Source of the DNA: Mumia quercus
Lineage (GTDB): Bacteria > Actinomycetota > Actinomycetes > Propionibacteriales > Nocardioidaceae
NCBI RefSeq assembly: GCF_025506335.1
Contig: NZ_JANZYO010000001.1
Coordinates: forward strand, 616,805 to 680,804
Direction of reading: 5' to 3'
Length of the DNA: 64,000 bases
Shown here: in pieces, positions 1 through 8,341 of the stretch
Numbering within the stretch: the first letter of the stretch is position 1
Layout: the number at the start of each line of letters is the position of its first letter
The notes under the pieces: model-generated
Seen by the model: the letters and a program-made list of their open reading frames with translations, nothing else
The model's database searches: none
Told to the model about the DNA's origin: nothing
Translations under genes and position numbers: made by a program

Positions 1-67
1 GATCCCCGGAATCCCAGCATCCGGTGGTGCGCCGCCGCCGCGGAGGATATGGCGCGGAAAACAGGTA

Positions 68-81
68 AGCAAGCGCTTAGT
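68..81. promoter_or_regulatory. Candidate TetR-family operator (KstR2-like)
   Basis: The 14-mer AGCAAGCGCTTAGT matches the palindromic motif AnCAAGnnCTTGnT, known from KstR2-type TetR repressors of acyl-CoA and steroid catabolism, at all fixed positions but one. It lies about 140 bases upstream of the polyester hydrolase, in a stretch (1-222) with no other gene visible. It may instead serve a gene to the left of the window. The motif match is seen; the regulator is inferred. Confidence 0.4.
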
Positions 82-222
82 TATCGGGATTCATAGCAGG
101 AAAAGGAAGTTCTGTGGCGCTCTTGCCCTCATTGTCATCGAGTCGTTAACGTCCCGTTCACTTCGCGGGCTTCCGGACCAGCTGGGGGCGTTCTCGGGCC
201 GCTGATCGAAGAGGAGAACGAG

Positions 223-1089
223 ATGTACAAACAGCTCGTGGTCCGTCTCGCGGCGCTCGTCGCGACCGTGACCCTCCCGCTCGTCGGGGTCGCGGCACCG
301 ACCGCCGTCGGCGCCGAGAACCCGTACGAGCGGGGACCGGCCCCGACGTCGTCCAGCGTCCTCGGCAACGGCTCGTACAGCGTCAGCACGACCTCGGTGT
401 CGAGCCTGCTCGTGAGCGGTTTCGGGGGCGGGACGATCTACTACCCGTCGACCACCTCGGACGGGACGTTCGGCGGCGTCGTCCTCGCCCCGGGTTTCAC
501 CGCCACCTCGAGCGCGTACGCCGGCGTCGCCCGGCGCGTCGCCTCGCACGGCTTCGTGGTCTTCGCCATCGACACCAACACGACGCTCGACCAGCCCGAC
601 AGCCGCGGCCGGCAGATCCTGGCGGCGCTCGACTACCTGACCCAGCGCAGCTCCGTGCGGTCGCGGGTGGACGCCTCGCGGCTGGCCGTGTCGGGTCACT
701 CGATGGGTGGCGGGGGCACGCTGGCCGCCGCCAGCTCACGCTCCAGCCTGAAGGCGGCGGTCGCGCTGCAGCCGTGGCACACGACCAAGAGCTGGCCCGG
801 CGTCCGCGTGCCGACGATGATCATCGGGGCGCAGACCGACACCATCGCGCCGAACTCGTCGCACTCGATCCCGTTCTACAACAGCCTGACGAACGCGCCC
901 GAGCGTGCGTACGGCGAGCTGCGGGGAGAAGGGCACCTGGCCGCCAACACGAACCCCGACTGGCAGGGGCGGCTGATGGTCACCTGGCTCAAGCGGTACG
1001 TCGACTCGGACCTGCGCTACTCGCAGTTCCTCTGCCCGGCGCCGAGCTCGCTCTCGCTGTCGGACTACCGCAACTCCTGCCCGGACTGA
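223..1089 (+). CDS. Secreted polyester hydrolase / cutinase-family alpha/beta hydrolase
   Basis: Predicted extracellular serine esterase of the actinobacterial cutinase family that includes Thermobifida cutinases and leaf-branch compost cutinase (LCC); such enzymes cut cutin, aliphatic polyesters and sometimes PET. Residues 1-31 form a Sec signal peptide ending TAVGA, and the mature protein opens NPYERGP as family members do. The triad is S160 (GHSMGG), D206 (QTDTIAP) and H238 (GEGHLA). Substrate-cleft positions are F92 (PGFTA, Tyr in LCC), M161 and W185 (QPWHT). C271 and C286 fit the conserved C-terminal disulfide. The length, 288 residues, is normal for a preprotein of this family. The ATG has GAGGAG seven bases upstream (211-216). 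It is a single gene followed by a hairpin terminator. Activity on synthetic polyesters is inference. Confidence 0.9.
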   Translation: MYKQLVVRLAALVATVTLPLVGVAAPTAVGAENPYERGPAPTSSSVLGNGSYSVSTTSVSSLLVSGFGGGTIYYPSTTSDGTFGGVVLAPGFTATSSAYAGVARRVASHGFVVFAIDTNTTLDQPDSRGRQILAALDYLTQRSSVRSRVDASRLAVSGHSMGGGGTLAAASSRSSLKAAVALQPWHTTKSWPGVRVPTMIIGAQTDTIAPNSSHSIPFYNSLTNAPERAYGELRGEGHLAANTNPDWQGRLMVTWLKRYVDSDLRYSQFLCPAPSSLSLSDYRNSCPD

Positions 1090-1115
1090 CGGCCCGAGCC
1101 TCCCTCCAGTGACGG

Positions 1116-1150
1116 GGCCGGGCGCGATGGTGGAAGCACCGCGCCCGGCC
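1116..1150 (+). terminator. Hairpin terminator after the polyester hydrolase
   Basis: Perfect 11-bp inverted repeat (GGCCGGGCGCG at 1116-1126 with its complement at 1140-1150) around a 13-base loop, 26 bases after the stop codon. There is no U-tract, as is common in high-GC actinobacteria. Confidence 0.65.
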
Positions 1151-1262
1151 TCCCTCCATGATCGCGGAGGCCCTCGCCGCATCTGCCGGCCGGGGCGCCC
1201 GCTTGCGCTTCTCCGGCCCCGGGCGGACGGTGGAGGGGCACGCCCGTCCCTGAGGAGGTCGC

Positions 1263-1496
1263 ATGCATCTCAGCAAGATCGCGAAGTGGGGTCTCGTCGT
1301 CGCCGTGGTGGTCGCGTTCGTCGGCTCCGGTCTGGTCATGCTCGTGCTCGTCCGAAACGGGGCCCTCAACAGCTACCCGTGGGAGTCCGTCGGCACGGCT
1401 CTGGCCATCTTCGGCGCCATCTCCGGACTCGTGGCCGGGATCGCCGAGGCAGACCTCGGCACCCACAAGACGAAGCGGGACGCCGGGATCCGCTGA
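1263..1496 (+). CDS. Small two-helix membrane protein
   Basis: A 77-residue protein that I do not recognise. Residues 8-31 and about 41-61 are hydrophobic and should form two membrane helices, with a short charged tail ending THKTKRDAGIR, probably cytoplasmic. A strong ribosome binding site (AGGAGGT at about 1254-1260) precedes the ATG, which supports real expression despite the small size. It ends 8 bases before the stop of the convergent desaturase gene. No catalytic motif is visible and no function is proposed. Confidence 0.65.
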   Translation: MHLSKIAKWGLVVAVVVAFVGSGLVMLVLVRNGALNSYPWESVGTALAIFGAISGLVAGIAEADLGTHKTKRDAGIR

Positions 1497-1504
1497 CGCG
1501 GCGC

Positions 1505-2449
1505 TCAGGCCGCGACGCGCTTGGCCTCGATCCGCGACGCGACCGGCCAGCGGACGTCGCGGACCCATCCGGCCTTCTCGAAGAGCCAGATGAGACGGGC
1601 CGAGATGTCGACCTGACCGCGCAGCACCCCGTGCCGCGCGCAGGTCGGGTCGGCGTGGTGAAGGTTGTGCCACGACTCGCCCATCGAGGGGATCGCGAGC
1701 CACCACACGTTGCCGGAGCGGTCACGCGACTTGAACGGCGACTCGCCCATCGTGTGGCAGATGGAGTTGATCGACCAGGTCACGTGGTGAACCAGGAAGA
1801 CCCGGACGAGCGACCCCCAGAAGAACGCCGTCACCGCACCCTGCCACGACCAGGTGACGAGTCCGCCGATCACCGCCGGCGCGGCCAGCGACACGAGCAC
1901 CCACAGCGGGAACTGTCGCGACAGCCGCACGATGTCGCGGTCCTTGAGGAGATCAGGGGCGTACTGGCGCTGCGGCGTCTGCTCGGCGTTGAACATCCAG
2001 CCGAGGTGCGCGTAGGCGAATCCCTTGGTCAGTGCCGGCACGGTCTCGCCGTAGCGCCAGGGCGAGTGCGGGTCGCCCTCGCGGTCGGAGAACTTGTGGT
2101 GCTTGCGGTGGTCGGCGACCCAGCGGGTGATCGGGCCCTGGATGGCCAGGCTCGCGGCGACGCCGAGGGCGATCTTGAGCGGGCGGTTCGGCTTGAACGA
2201 CTTGTGCGTGAAGAGTCGGTGCATGCCGACGGTGACGCCCAGCGAGCCGATCAGGTAGAAGACGGCGAGAAGGACGAGGTCGACCGGCCCGAGCCAGCCG
2301 CCCCACGCGACGGGGACGGCCGCCAGCAGCGCGAGGAAGGGGACGGCGACGAAGACGCCGAGGGTGAGCTGCTCGACGCGGCCCGGCGGGGTTCCTTCGG
2401 CGCCGTGGCCTGCCTCGTTGCGGATCGGCGTCTCGAGTCCTGCGGACAT
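1505..2449 (-). CDS. Membrane acyl-CoA / acyl-lipid desaturase
   Basis: Di-iron membrane desaturase that introduces a cis double bond into acyl chains, resembling actinobacterial DesA3/stearoyl-CoA delta-9 desaturases. The three histidine clusters are intact: HRLFTH, HRKHH and HNLHH, which bind the two irons. Hydrophobic pairs of helices flank the first cluster and lie between the second and third. The predicted length from the chosen start is 314 residues, a little shorter than many DesA3 proteins. The ATG at 2449 was chosen over one nine codons upstream because GAGGAG sits seven bases before it. No reductase gene is adjacent, so electrons must come from elsewhere. A palindrome at 2491-2508 suggests control by a lipid-responsive repressor. 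Confidence 0.9.
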   Translation of the reverse strand: MSAGLETPIRNEAGHGAEGTPPGRVEQLTLGVFVAVPFLALLAAVPVAWGGWLGPVDLVLLAVFYLIGSLGVTVGMHRLFTHKSFKPNRPLKIALGVAASLAIQGPITRWVADHRKHHKFSDREGDPHSPWRYGETVPALTKGFAYAHLGWMFNAEQTPQRQYAPDLLKDRDIVRLSRQFPLWVLVSLAAPAVIGGLVTWSWQGAVTAFFWGSLVRVFLVHHVTWSINSICHTMGESPFKSRDRSGNVWWLAIPSMGESWHNLHHADPTCARHGVLRGQVDISARLIWLFEKAGWVRDVRWPVASRIEAKRVAA

Positions 2450-2490
2450 CGAAGTCTCCTCGGTGCTGGGAAGCAAGTTCGGGGAAGCCT

Positions 2491-2508
2491 ACCTACGCTC
2501 CCGTAGGT
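2491..2508. promoter_or_regulatory. Palindromic operator upstream of the desaturase
   Basis: Perfect inverted repeat ACCTACG, 4-base spacer, CGTAGGT, 42-59 bases upstream of the desaturase start, where a promoter would be expected. The size and symmetry suit a TetR-family dimer. No regulator gene is next to it, so the protein is unknown. Confidence 0.5.
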
Positions 2509-2609
2509 TCAGTCTTCCCGCTGCACCGGTACCCGGCAACCGCTCCGCGCAATCGCCCCGCGCGCAAGGACGGCCGCGAGCCGATGTGTGCGCCAGTGCG
2601 CGTGTTCCG

Positions 2610-2615
2610 TACGCT
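2610..2615 (+). promoter_or_regulatory. Possible -10 element for tRNA-Gln
   Basis: TACGCT lies 12 bases before the first base of the mature tRNA, the right place for a -10 hexamer. No clear -35 element is visible. Transcription may continue into glmU. Confidence 0.35.
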
Positions 2616-2627
2616 GGGTGCGGATGA

Positions 2628-2707
2628 TCCCCGGTTGGTCTGTCGGCAGGGCCCGCCGCACTTTGAATGCGGATCAAGCGACGTAGGTTCGACTCCTACC
2701 CGGGGAG
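2628..2707 (+). tRNA. tRNA-Gln(TTG)
   Basis: Cloverleaf: acceptor stem TCCCCGG with CCGGGGA (2700-2706), D stem GGTC/GGCC, anticodon arm 2656-2672 with loop CTTTGAA (anticodon TTG at 2663-2665), T arm 2683-2699 with loop TTCGACT. U1-A72 and discriminator G73 are the expected glutamine identity features. The variable region is about 10 bases, longer than usual for this class. CCA is not encoded. A tRNA-Gln beside glmU is also found in Mycobacterium. Confidence 0.88.
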
Positions 2708-2742
2708 CTCATCCGCCCAGCGACGTCGGTGGAGAGGAACGC

Positions 2743-4206
2743 GTGAGCGAACAGGCTCCGATCAGCGTGATCGTGCTCGCTGCAGGCGGGGGCACCCGCA
2801 TGCGGTCGAAGACGATGAAGGTGCTCCACCCGCTTGCCGGGCGGTCGCTCCTCGGGCATGCGTTGCACGCCGCCCGCGGCGTCGCGCCCGACCATGTCGT
2901 CGCGGTCGTCGGCAACCAGCGCGAGCAGGTCGCCGAGCACCTGGCACAGATCGACCCCGACGTGCTCCAGGCCGTCCAGGACGAGCAGCTCGGCACCGGG
3001 CACGCCGTCTCCATCGGGCTCGCCGCGCTCGGTGACGGCCTCGCCGGCACGATCGTCGTCGTGTACGGCGACGTGCCGCTGCTCGAGCCGGAGACGCTCG
3101 AGGCCTTCCTCGACGACCACCGTTCCCACGGGCGCACGCTGTCGGTCCTCACCGCCCGCGTCGACGACCCGACCGGCTACGGCCGCGTCGTCCGCAACGA
3201 CGACGGCACCGTCGCGGCGGTCGTCGAGGAGAAGGACGCGACCCCCGCGCAGCGTGCGATCCACGAGATCAACTCCGGCATCCTCGCCTTCGACGCCGTC
3301 TGGGCACGTGACGCGCTTCGTCAGGTGGGCAACGACAACGCGCAGGGCGAGTACTACCTGACCGACCTCATCGGCATCGCGGTCGCCGAGTCGCGCCCGG
3401 TCGGCGCGTACGAGATCGACGACGCCGTCCAGACCGAGGGCGTGAACACCCGTGTCCAGCTGGCCCGGATGGCCGCCGAGGCAAACCGCCGCATCGTCGA
3501 GCGCCACATGCTGGCCGGGGTCACCGTCGTCGACCCGGCCACCACCTGGATCGACGCCGACGTCTCGATCGGTGCCGACACCACCGTCCTGCCGGGCACC
3601 CAGATCCTCGGCGCGACGACGATCGGCGAGGACGCCGTGATCGGGCCCGACTGCACCCTCACCGACATGGAGATCGGCGACCGCGCGAGCGTGGTCCGCA
3701 CCCACGGCTCCCTGTCGGTGATCGATGCCGACGCGACGATCGGGCCGTTCACCTACCTGCGCCCCGGCACGACGGTCGGTCCGGGCGGCAAGCTCGGCGC
3801 CTTCGTCGAGGCGAAGAACACCCGTCTCGGGGCCGGCGCCAAGGTGCCGCACCTGTCGTACGTCGGCGACGGCGACATCGCCGAGGGCGCCAACGTGGGA
3901 GCGGGGACGATCTTCGCGAACTACGACGGCGTCAACAAGAACCGCACGAGGATCGGCGCCCACGCCCGCACCTCGTCGAACAACACCTTCGTGGCGCCGG
4001 TGAGCGTCGGCGACGGCGCGTTCACCGGTGCAGGTGCGACCATCCGCGAGGACGTTCCGCCGGGGGCGCTCGCGGTGTCGGCTGGATCACAGCGCACCAT
4101 GGAAGGGTGGGTCGCGCGGAAGCGTCCGGGCACCCCGTCCGCCGAGGCCGCCGCGCGCGCCCTCGCGGGTCACGACAGCGACGACGGCCAGGAGAACTCC
4201 CCGTGA
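2743..4206 (+). CDS. glmU: Bifunctional N-acetylglucosamine-1-phosphate uridyltransferase / glucosamine-1-phosphate acetyltransferase
   Basis: Makes UDP-GlcNAc, the precursor of peptidoglycan and of many surface polysaccharides, in the cytoplasm. The N-terminal pyrophosphorylase domain starts with the nucleotide-binding loop LAAGGGTRMRS and a downstream K in TMKVLHP. The C-terminal half is a left-handed beta helix of hexapeptide repeats (from about residue 250) with acetyltransferase motifs TYLRPGT and NYDGVNKNRT. Its 487 residues are normal. I chose the GTG at 2743, behind GGAGAGG, because an upstream in-frame start would run through the tRNA gene. The stop overlaps the prs start by 4 bases. 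The UDP-GlcNAc it supplies could feed the nearby glycopolymer locus. Confidence 0.97.
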   Translation: MSEQAPISVIVLAAGGGTRMRSKTMKVLHPLAGRSLLGHALHAARGVAPDHVVAVVGNQREQVAEHLAQIDPDVLQAVQDEQLGTGHAVSIGLAALGDGLAGTIVVVYGDVPLLEPETLEAFLDDHRSHGRTLSVLTARVDDPTGYGRVVRNDDGTVAAVVEEKDATPAQRAIHEINSGILAFDAVWARDALRQVGNDNAQGEYYLTDLIGIAVAESRPVGAYEIDDAVQTEGVNTRVQLARMAAEANRRIVERHMLAGVTVVDPATTWIDADVSIGADTTVLPGTQILGATTIGEDAVIGPDCTLTDMEIGDRASVVRTHGSLSVIDADATIGPFTYLRPGTTVGPGGKLGAFVEAKNTRLGAGAKVPHLSYVGDGDIAEGANVGAGTIFANYDGVNKNRTRIGAHARTSSNNTFVAPVSVGDGAFTGAGATIREDVPPGALAVSAGSQRTMEGWVARKRPGTPSAEAAARALAGHDSDDGQENSP

Positions 4207-5183
4207 CCGGTATCAAGCGCACCACCGAGAAGAACCTCATGCTCTTCTCCGGACGTTGCCACCCCGCGCTCGCCGAAGAGGTCGCCAAGGAGGTCGGAAC
4301 CGCACTGGTCCCGACCTCCGTCTACGACTTCGCGAACGGCGAGATCTACGTGCGCTACCAGGAGTCGGTGCGCGGCTCAGACGCGTTCGTGATCCAGAGC
4401 CACGCCGCGCCGATCAACGAGGCGATCATGGAGCAGCTGCTCATGGTCGACGCGCTCAAGCGCGCCTCGGCGAAGCGCATCACCGTCATCCAGCCGTTCT
4501 ACGGCTACGCCCGCCAGGACAAGAAGCACCGCGGGCGCGAGCCCATCTCGGCCCGTCTCATGGCGGACCTCTTCTTGACCGCCGGCGCCGACCGGCTCAT
4601 GACCGTGGACCTGCACACCGCGCAGATCCAGGGGTTCTTCGACGGTCCCGTCGACCACCTCATGGCGATGCCGATCCTCACCGACTACGTGCTGGAGCGC
4701 TACGGCGACCGCCGCCTCGCGGTCGTCTCGCCGGACGCCGGCCGCATCAAGGTCGCCGAGAACTGGGCCGAGAAGCTGGGTGGTGTCCCGCTGGCGTTCA
4801 TCCACAAGACCCGCGACATCGACCGGCCGAACGCGAGCGTCGCCAACCGCGTCGTCGGTGAGGTCCAGGGGCGGACCTGCATCCTCGTCGACGACCTCAT
4901 CGACACCGGCGGCACGATCGTCCAGGCCTGCGAGGCGCTGATGGAGGCCGGAGCGGCCGACGTCGTCATCGCCGCGACGCATGCGGTGTTCTCCGGTCCC
5001 GCGATCGAGCGCCTCGAGAAGTGCTCGTCCGCCGAGGTCATCATCACCAACACCCTGCCGCTGCCCGACGAGAAGCGCTTCGACAAGCTGACCGAGCTGT
5101 CGATCGCGCCGCTGCTGGCACGGGCCATCCGCGAGGTCTTCGAGGACGGCTCCGTCACCAGCCTGTTCGACGGGAAGGCCTGA
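4203..5183 (+). CDS. prs: Ribose-phosphate pyrophosphokinase (PRPP synthase)
   Basis: Transfers pyrophosphate from ATP to ribose 5-phosphate to give PRPP for nucleotide, histidine and tryptophan synthesis. The class I PRPP synthase signature is clear: VDLHTAQIQGFFDGPVD binds divalent metal and PRPP, YARQDKKHRGREP is the ATP-binding/flexible region, and DDLIDTGGTI is the phosphoribosyl-binding loop. Translation from GTG at 4203 gives 326 residues, normal for the family. The start overlaps the glmU stop as GTGA, so the two genes are translationally coupled. This gene pairing is conserved in Firmicutes and Actinobacteria. Confidence 0.96.
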   Translation: MTGIKRTTEKNLMLFSGRCHPALAEEVAKEVGTALVPTSVYDFANGEIYVRYQESVRGSDAFVIQSHAAPINEAIMEQLLMVDALKRASAKRITVIQPFYGYARQDKKHRGREPISARLMADLFLTAGADRLMTVDLHTAQIQGFFDGPVDHLMAMPILTDYVLERYGDRRLAVVSPDAGRIKVAENWAEKLGGVPLAFIHKTRDIDRPNASVANRVVGEVQGRTCILVDDLIDTGGTIVQACEALMEAGAADVVIAATHAVFSGPAIERLEKCSSAEVIITNTLPLPDEKRFDKLTELSIAPLLARAIREVFEDGSVTSLFDGKA

Positions 5184-5205
5184 GCCTTTCCTTTGCAACC
5201 CGTTT

Positions 5206-5234
5206 CGACAGGGCTCACCCGCGCCTTGTAGGAT
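5206..5234 (+). promoter_or_regulatory. Promoter upstream of rplY
   Basis: Possible -35 TCGACA (5206-5211) and -10 TAGGAT (5229-5234) with a 17-base spacer. The -10 and following bases (TAGGATGGGGA) recur upstream of eno at 46597. A start here would give rplY a leader of about 160 bases, in which I see no recognised riboregulator. Confidence 0.5.
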
Positions 5235-5404
5235 GGGGAAGTTGCCTCGGCGAGGGTTGGCTTTCCGTCAGCCGTGATCGACTTGGTGTCTGGGACAAGG
5301 TGTCGCGGACAGCCTGCGCGATGCGGCCGTCCGAAAGACCACCGTCGCCGGGTGCAACGCGATCGTAGTTCACCACCCGCGAGTTCCAGAGGAGCAACAC
5401 CGCC

Positions 5405-6064
5405 GTGTCCGAGATCAAGATCCAGGCTGAGACGCGTACCGAGTTCGGCAAGGGCGCCGCTCGTCGTATCCGCCGCGAGAACAAGGTTCCCGCGGTCCTC
5501 TACGGGCACGGCATCGACCCGATCCACATCACGCTGCCGGGCCACGACCTGATGCTCGCCCTCAAGCAGCCGAACGCGCTGCTGTCGGTCGACGTCGACG
5601 GCGACGCCCAGCTGGCGCTGCCCAAGCAGGTCCAGCGCGACCCGATCAAGGGCTTCATCGAGCACGCCGACCTCCTCGTCGTCCGCAAGGGCGAGAAGGT
5701 CACCGTCGACGTCCCGATCAATGTCGTCGGCGAAGTCATCGGCGGCGCCATGGTCGTCACCGAGAACGCCACCGTGCCGATCGAGGCCGAGGCCACCCAC
5801 CTCCCCGAGGTCATCGAGATCTCCGTCGAGGGCCTGGACGCCGGTGCGCAGATCCACGCGTCCGACCTCGAGCTCGCCAAGGGCTCGTCGCTGGCGATCG
5901 ACCCCGAGACGCTCATCGTCAACGTCGTCGCCGCGCCGACCGCCGAGCAGGTCGAGGCCGAGCTCGAGAGCGCCGAGGCCGAGGCCGGCATCGAGCGCGA
6001 CGAGTCTCAGGCCGAGGTCGAGGCGGCTGAGGCTGAGGCCGAGGCTGCTCCCGAGTCCGAGTGA
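5405..6064 (+). CDS. rplY: 50S ribosomal protein L25 / general stress protein Ctc
   Basis: Binds 5S rRNA in the central protuberance of the large subunit. The N-terminal L25 domain (about residues 1-95, ETRTEFGKGAARRIRRENKVPAVLYG) is followed by the TL5/Ctc beta domain (about 100-185). The last 30 residues are an alanine/glutamate-rich tail, common in long actinobacterial versions. The GTG start at 5405 has AGAGGAG ten bases upstream. Its own promoter lies in the 221-base gap after prs; pth follows after 23 bases. In Bacillus the homologue ctc is stress induced, but no stress promoter is evident here. Confidence 0.95.
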   Translation: MSEIKIQAETRTEFGKGAARRIRRENKVPAVLYGHGIDPIHITLPGHDLMLALKQPNALLSVDVDGDAQLALPKQVQRDPIKGFIEHADLLVVRKGEKVTVDVPINVVGEVIGGAMVVTENATVPIEAEATHLPEVIEISVEGLDAGAQIHASDLELAKGSSLAIDPETLIVNVVAAPTAEQVEAELESAEAEAGIERDESQAEVEAAEAEAEAAPESE

Positions 6065-6087
6065 CGCTCTGACGCCGACGGGAGAGC

Positions 6088-6678
6088 ATGGCGGTGACGG
6101 ACTCACCGTGGCTGGTCGTCGGCCTCGGCAACCCGGGGCCGTCCTACGCCCAGACGCGTCACAACATCGGCTATGCCGTGACCGATCGACTCGCTGAGCG
6201 GGTCGGGGGTCGCTGGAAGTCGCACAAGCCCACGCGCACGGACGTCGTGGAAGGCCGCCTCGGCGGCGTTCCCGGCGTCCGTGTCGTCTTGGGCCGCTCG
6301 CGGTCGTACATGAACGAGAGCGGAGGCGGCGTGCGCGCGCTGTGCACCTTCTACAAGGTGCCGCCTGAGCAGCTGGTGGTCGTCTACGACGAGCTCGACC
6401 TGCCCTACGAGACGATGCGCGTGAAGTTCGGCGGCGGGGACAACGGGCACAACGGCCTGAAGTCGATCCGCGCGTCGCTCGGCACCGGCGACTACTACAA
6501 GGTGCGGGTCGGCATCGGTCGTCCGCCCGGACGCCAGAGCCCTGCCGACTACGTGCTCAAGCCGTTCTCGAGCACCGAGCGCAAGGAGCTCCCGCTCGTC
6601 GTGGAGACGGCAGCCGACGCGGTCGAACGCCTGCTCACCGCGGGCCTCGAGGTCGCCCAACGCGAGTTCAACAGCTGA
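6088..6678 (+). CDS. pth: Peptidyl-tRNA hydrolase
   Basis: Cleaves the ester bond of peptidyl-tRNA released from stalled ribosomes and so recycles tRNA. The family motifs are present: GLGNPGPSYAQTRHNIGY near the start holds the catalytic Asn and His, followed by KSYMNESG-like SRSYMNESG, YDELDLP and GHNGLKSI. The protein has 196 residues, the usual size. ATG start with GGGAGA just upstream. In Bacillus mfd lies close after pth; here a polysaccharide locus of about 32 kb follows instead. Confidence 0.96.
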   Translation: MAVTDSPWLVVGLGNPGPSYAQTRHNIGYAVTDRLAERVGGRWKSHKPTRTDVVEGRLGGVPGVRVVLGRSRSYMNESGGGVRALCTFYKVPPEQLVVVYDELDLPYETMRVKFGGGDNGHNGLKSIRASLGTGDYYKVRVGIGRPPGRQSPADYVLKPFSSTERKELPLVVETAADAVERLLTAGLEVAQREFNS

Positions 6679-6793
6679 GCGAGACAGAGATCACAGTGCC
6701 GAGCCACCGATCATGCCCACTGTTCTCGACAATCCGCCACGAGCTGCTCCATCCATCTGATTCACTCGTGCCTCGGGGTTTGAGTCCAACGGG

Positions 6794-8224
6794 GTGGAAC
6801 ACTTGACCGAGATCGATCTCTCGCGCGCCGCACGCCTTCGTGTCGGCGCACGCAGTGCTCGTGCCGAGTCCGAGAGCCGGCTCGTGCGCAAGATGCGCAA
6901 CCGCTCACGGATGGCGGCACTGGCCTTCCTGCTGTCGACCCTCGGGGCTGCTCTCGTCGCGGCCGTGCGTGCCCCGTTCGTGGGCGGGTACGTGTGGCTG
7001 GTCGTCGCGGCGATCGCCGGCACCCTCGTTGTGGAGTTCTTCACGATCCCGGCGTACGAGCGGACGCGCTCGCTGCGCCCCGCACGACACCTCGTCGTCT
7101 CTGGGTCCATCGTCGTCCTGGCGCTGACCGTTACAGAAATCATTCGCCCGGCCACCGCCCGGGTCAGCATGTCGCTCATCCTCACCGCAGCAGCCTTGAG
7201 CGCCGGTGCCGTCCTCCTGCGCTACTTCGTCGCGGCGCCGAGGTCGACCCTTCTGGTCGGAGACCGCACCGGGGTCGGCCACTTCATCGCGCAGTGGGGC
7301 GAGCGCTCCGACATCGAGATGAAGGGCATCTGCCTCGTCGGTGACGACGGCGCGCTGCCCTCGCAGCTCGGCGGCGTCCCGGTGGTAGGTCTGCTCAGCG
7401 ACGTCCGGGCGGCTGCGGACGCGCTCGGCGTCGACGAGGTCGTCGTCGCGCCGGGGCCTCACCTGAGCGCGTACGACGTCCGTCGGCTCAACTGGGCGCT
7501 CGACCACTCCCTGGTCGAGCTCACCGTGGCGACGGAGGTCCACGGCGCGATGCCCAGGCGGGTGCAGCCGCGCGTCCTCGGCCGGCGCCTGATGCTGTCG
7601 GTGCGCCCTCCCCGGCGCCCCGCGCTGGCGCTGTGGCTGAAGGGCGTCATCGACTGGGCCGGCGCCGCGGTGCTCCTCGTCCTCCTGTCGCCCGTCTTCC
7701 TCGCCGCGGCGGTGGCCATCAAAGTCACCTCGCCGGGCCCGGTGCTCTTCCGTCAGGTGCGCACCGGACTGTGCGGGCAGCCCTTCAAGATGATCAAGTT
7801 CCGGACGATGGTGGTCGATGCCGAGGAGCAGCTCGACGCCCTCCTGAAGCTCAACGAGGGGGCGGGTCCGCTGTTCAAGCTGCGCGAGGACCCGCGGGTG
7901 ACCCGCGTCGGGCGGTTCCTCCGCAAGACCTCGCTCGACGAGCTGCCGCAGCTCTTCAACGTCATCCGCGGCGAGATGTCCTTGATCGGACCGCGACCGG
8001 GGCTGCCGCAGGAGGTCGAGACGTACGACGACTGGATCCGGCACCGCCTCCAGGTCAGGCCCGGGATGACCGGTCTCTGGCAGGTGTCGGGCCGGTCCAA
8101 CCTCAGCTGGCAGGACTCGGTCCGCCTCGACATCGACTACGTCGACAACTGGACGCTTCGCAGCGATCTGGCGATCGCCGCGAAGACCGCACGCGCGGTC
8201 ATCCGAGGTGACGGCGCTCATTGA
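6794..8224 (+). CDS. Polyprenyl glycosylphosphotransferase initiating exopolysaccharide synthesis
   Basis: Integral membrane enzyme of the WbaP/WcaJ type that loads a hexose-1-phosphate onto undecaprenyl phosphate, the first step of a lipid-linked repeat unit. Residues 30-160 contain several membrane helices, about 160-270 form a soluble CoA-binding-like (Rossmann) region with LVGD, and the C-terminal catalytic domain carries KGVIDWAGA, SPGPVLFRQVRTG, KFRTM, RRTSLDELPQ-like KTSLDELPQLFNV, and GPRPGLPQ. The length (476 residues) is typical. The GTG start is weakly supported by its ribosome site. As the first gene after pth it opens the glycopolymer locus. Confidence 0.92.
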   Translation: MEHLTEIDLSRAARLRVGARSARAESESRLVRKMRNRSRMAALAFLLSTLGAALVAAVRAPFVGGYVWLVVAAIAGTLVVEFFTIPAYERTRSLRPARHLVVSGSIVVLALTVTEIIRPATARVSMSLILTAAALSAGAVLLRYFVAAPRSTLLVGDRTGVGHFIAQWGERSDIEMKGICLVGDDGALPSQLGGVPVVGLLSDVRAAADALGVDEVVVAPGPHLSAYDVRRLNWALDHSLVELTVATEVHGAMPRRVQPRVLGRRLMLSVRPPRRPALALWLKGVIDWAGAAVLLVLLSPVFLAAAVAIKVTSPGPVLFRQVRTGLCGQPFKMIKFRTMVVDAEEQLDALLKLNEGAGPLFKLREDPRVTRVGRFLRKTSLDELPQLFNVIRGEMSLIGPRPGLPQEVETYDDWIRHRLQVRPGMTGLWQVSGRSNLSWQDSVRLDIDYVDNWTLRSDLAIAAKTARAVIRGDGAH

Positions 8225-8341
8225 GCCGTCTCTGCGAGCCGGGCGGCGCGGGATCGTGAAATCCCCGGATCTCCCTTCGTCGCCTGTCCCTAGACTTCCC
8301 CAGCCGCTGCAACCGGCACGGCAGACCCGAAAGAGAATCTC

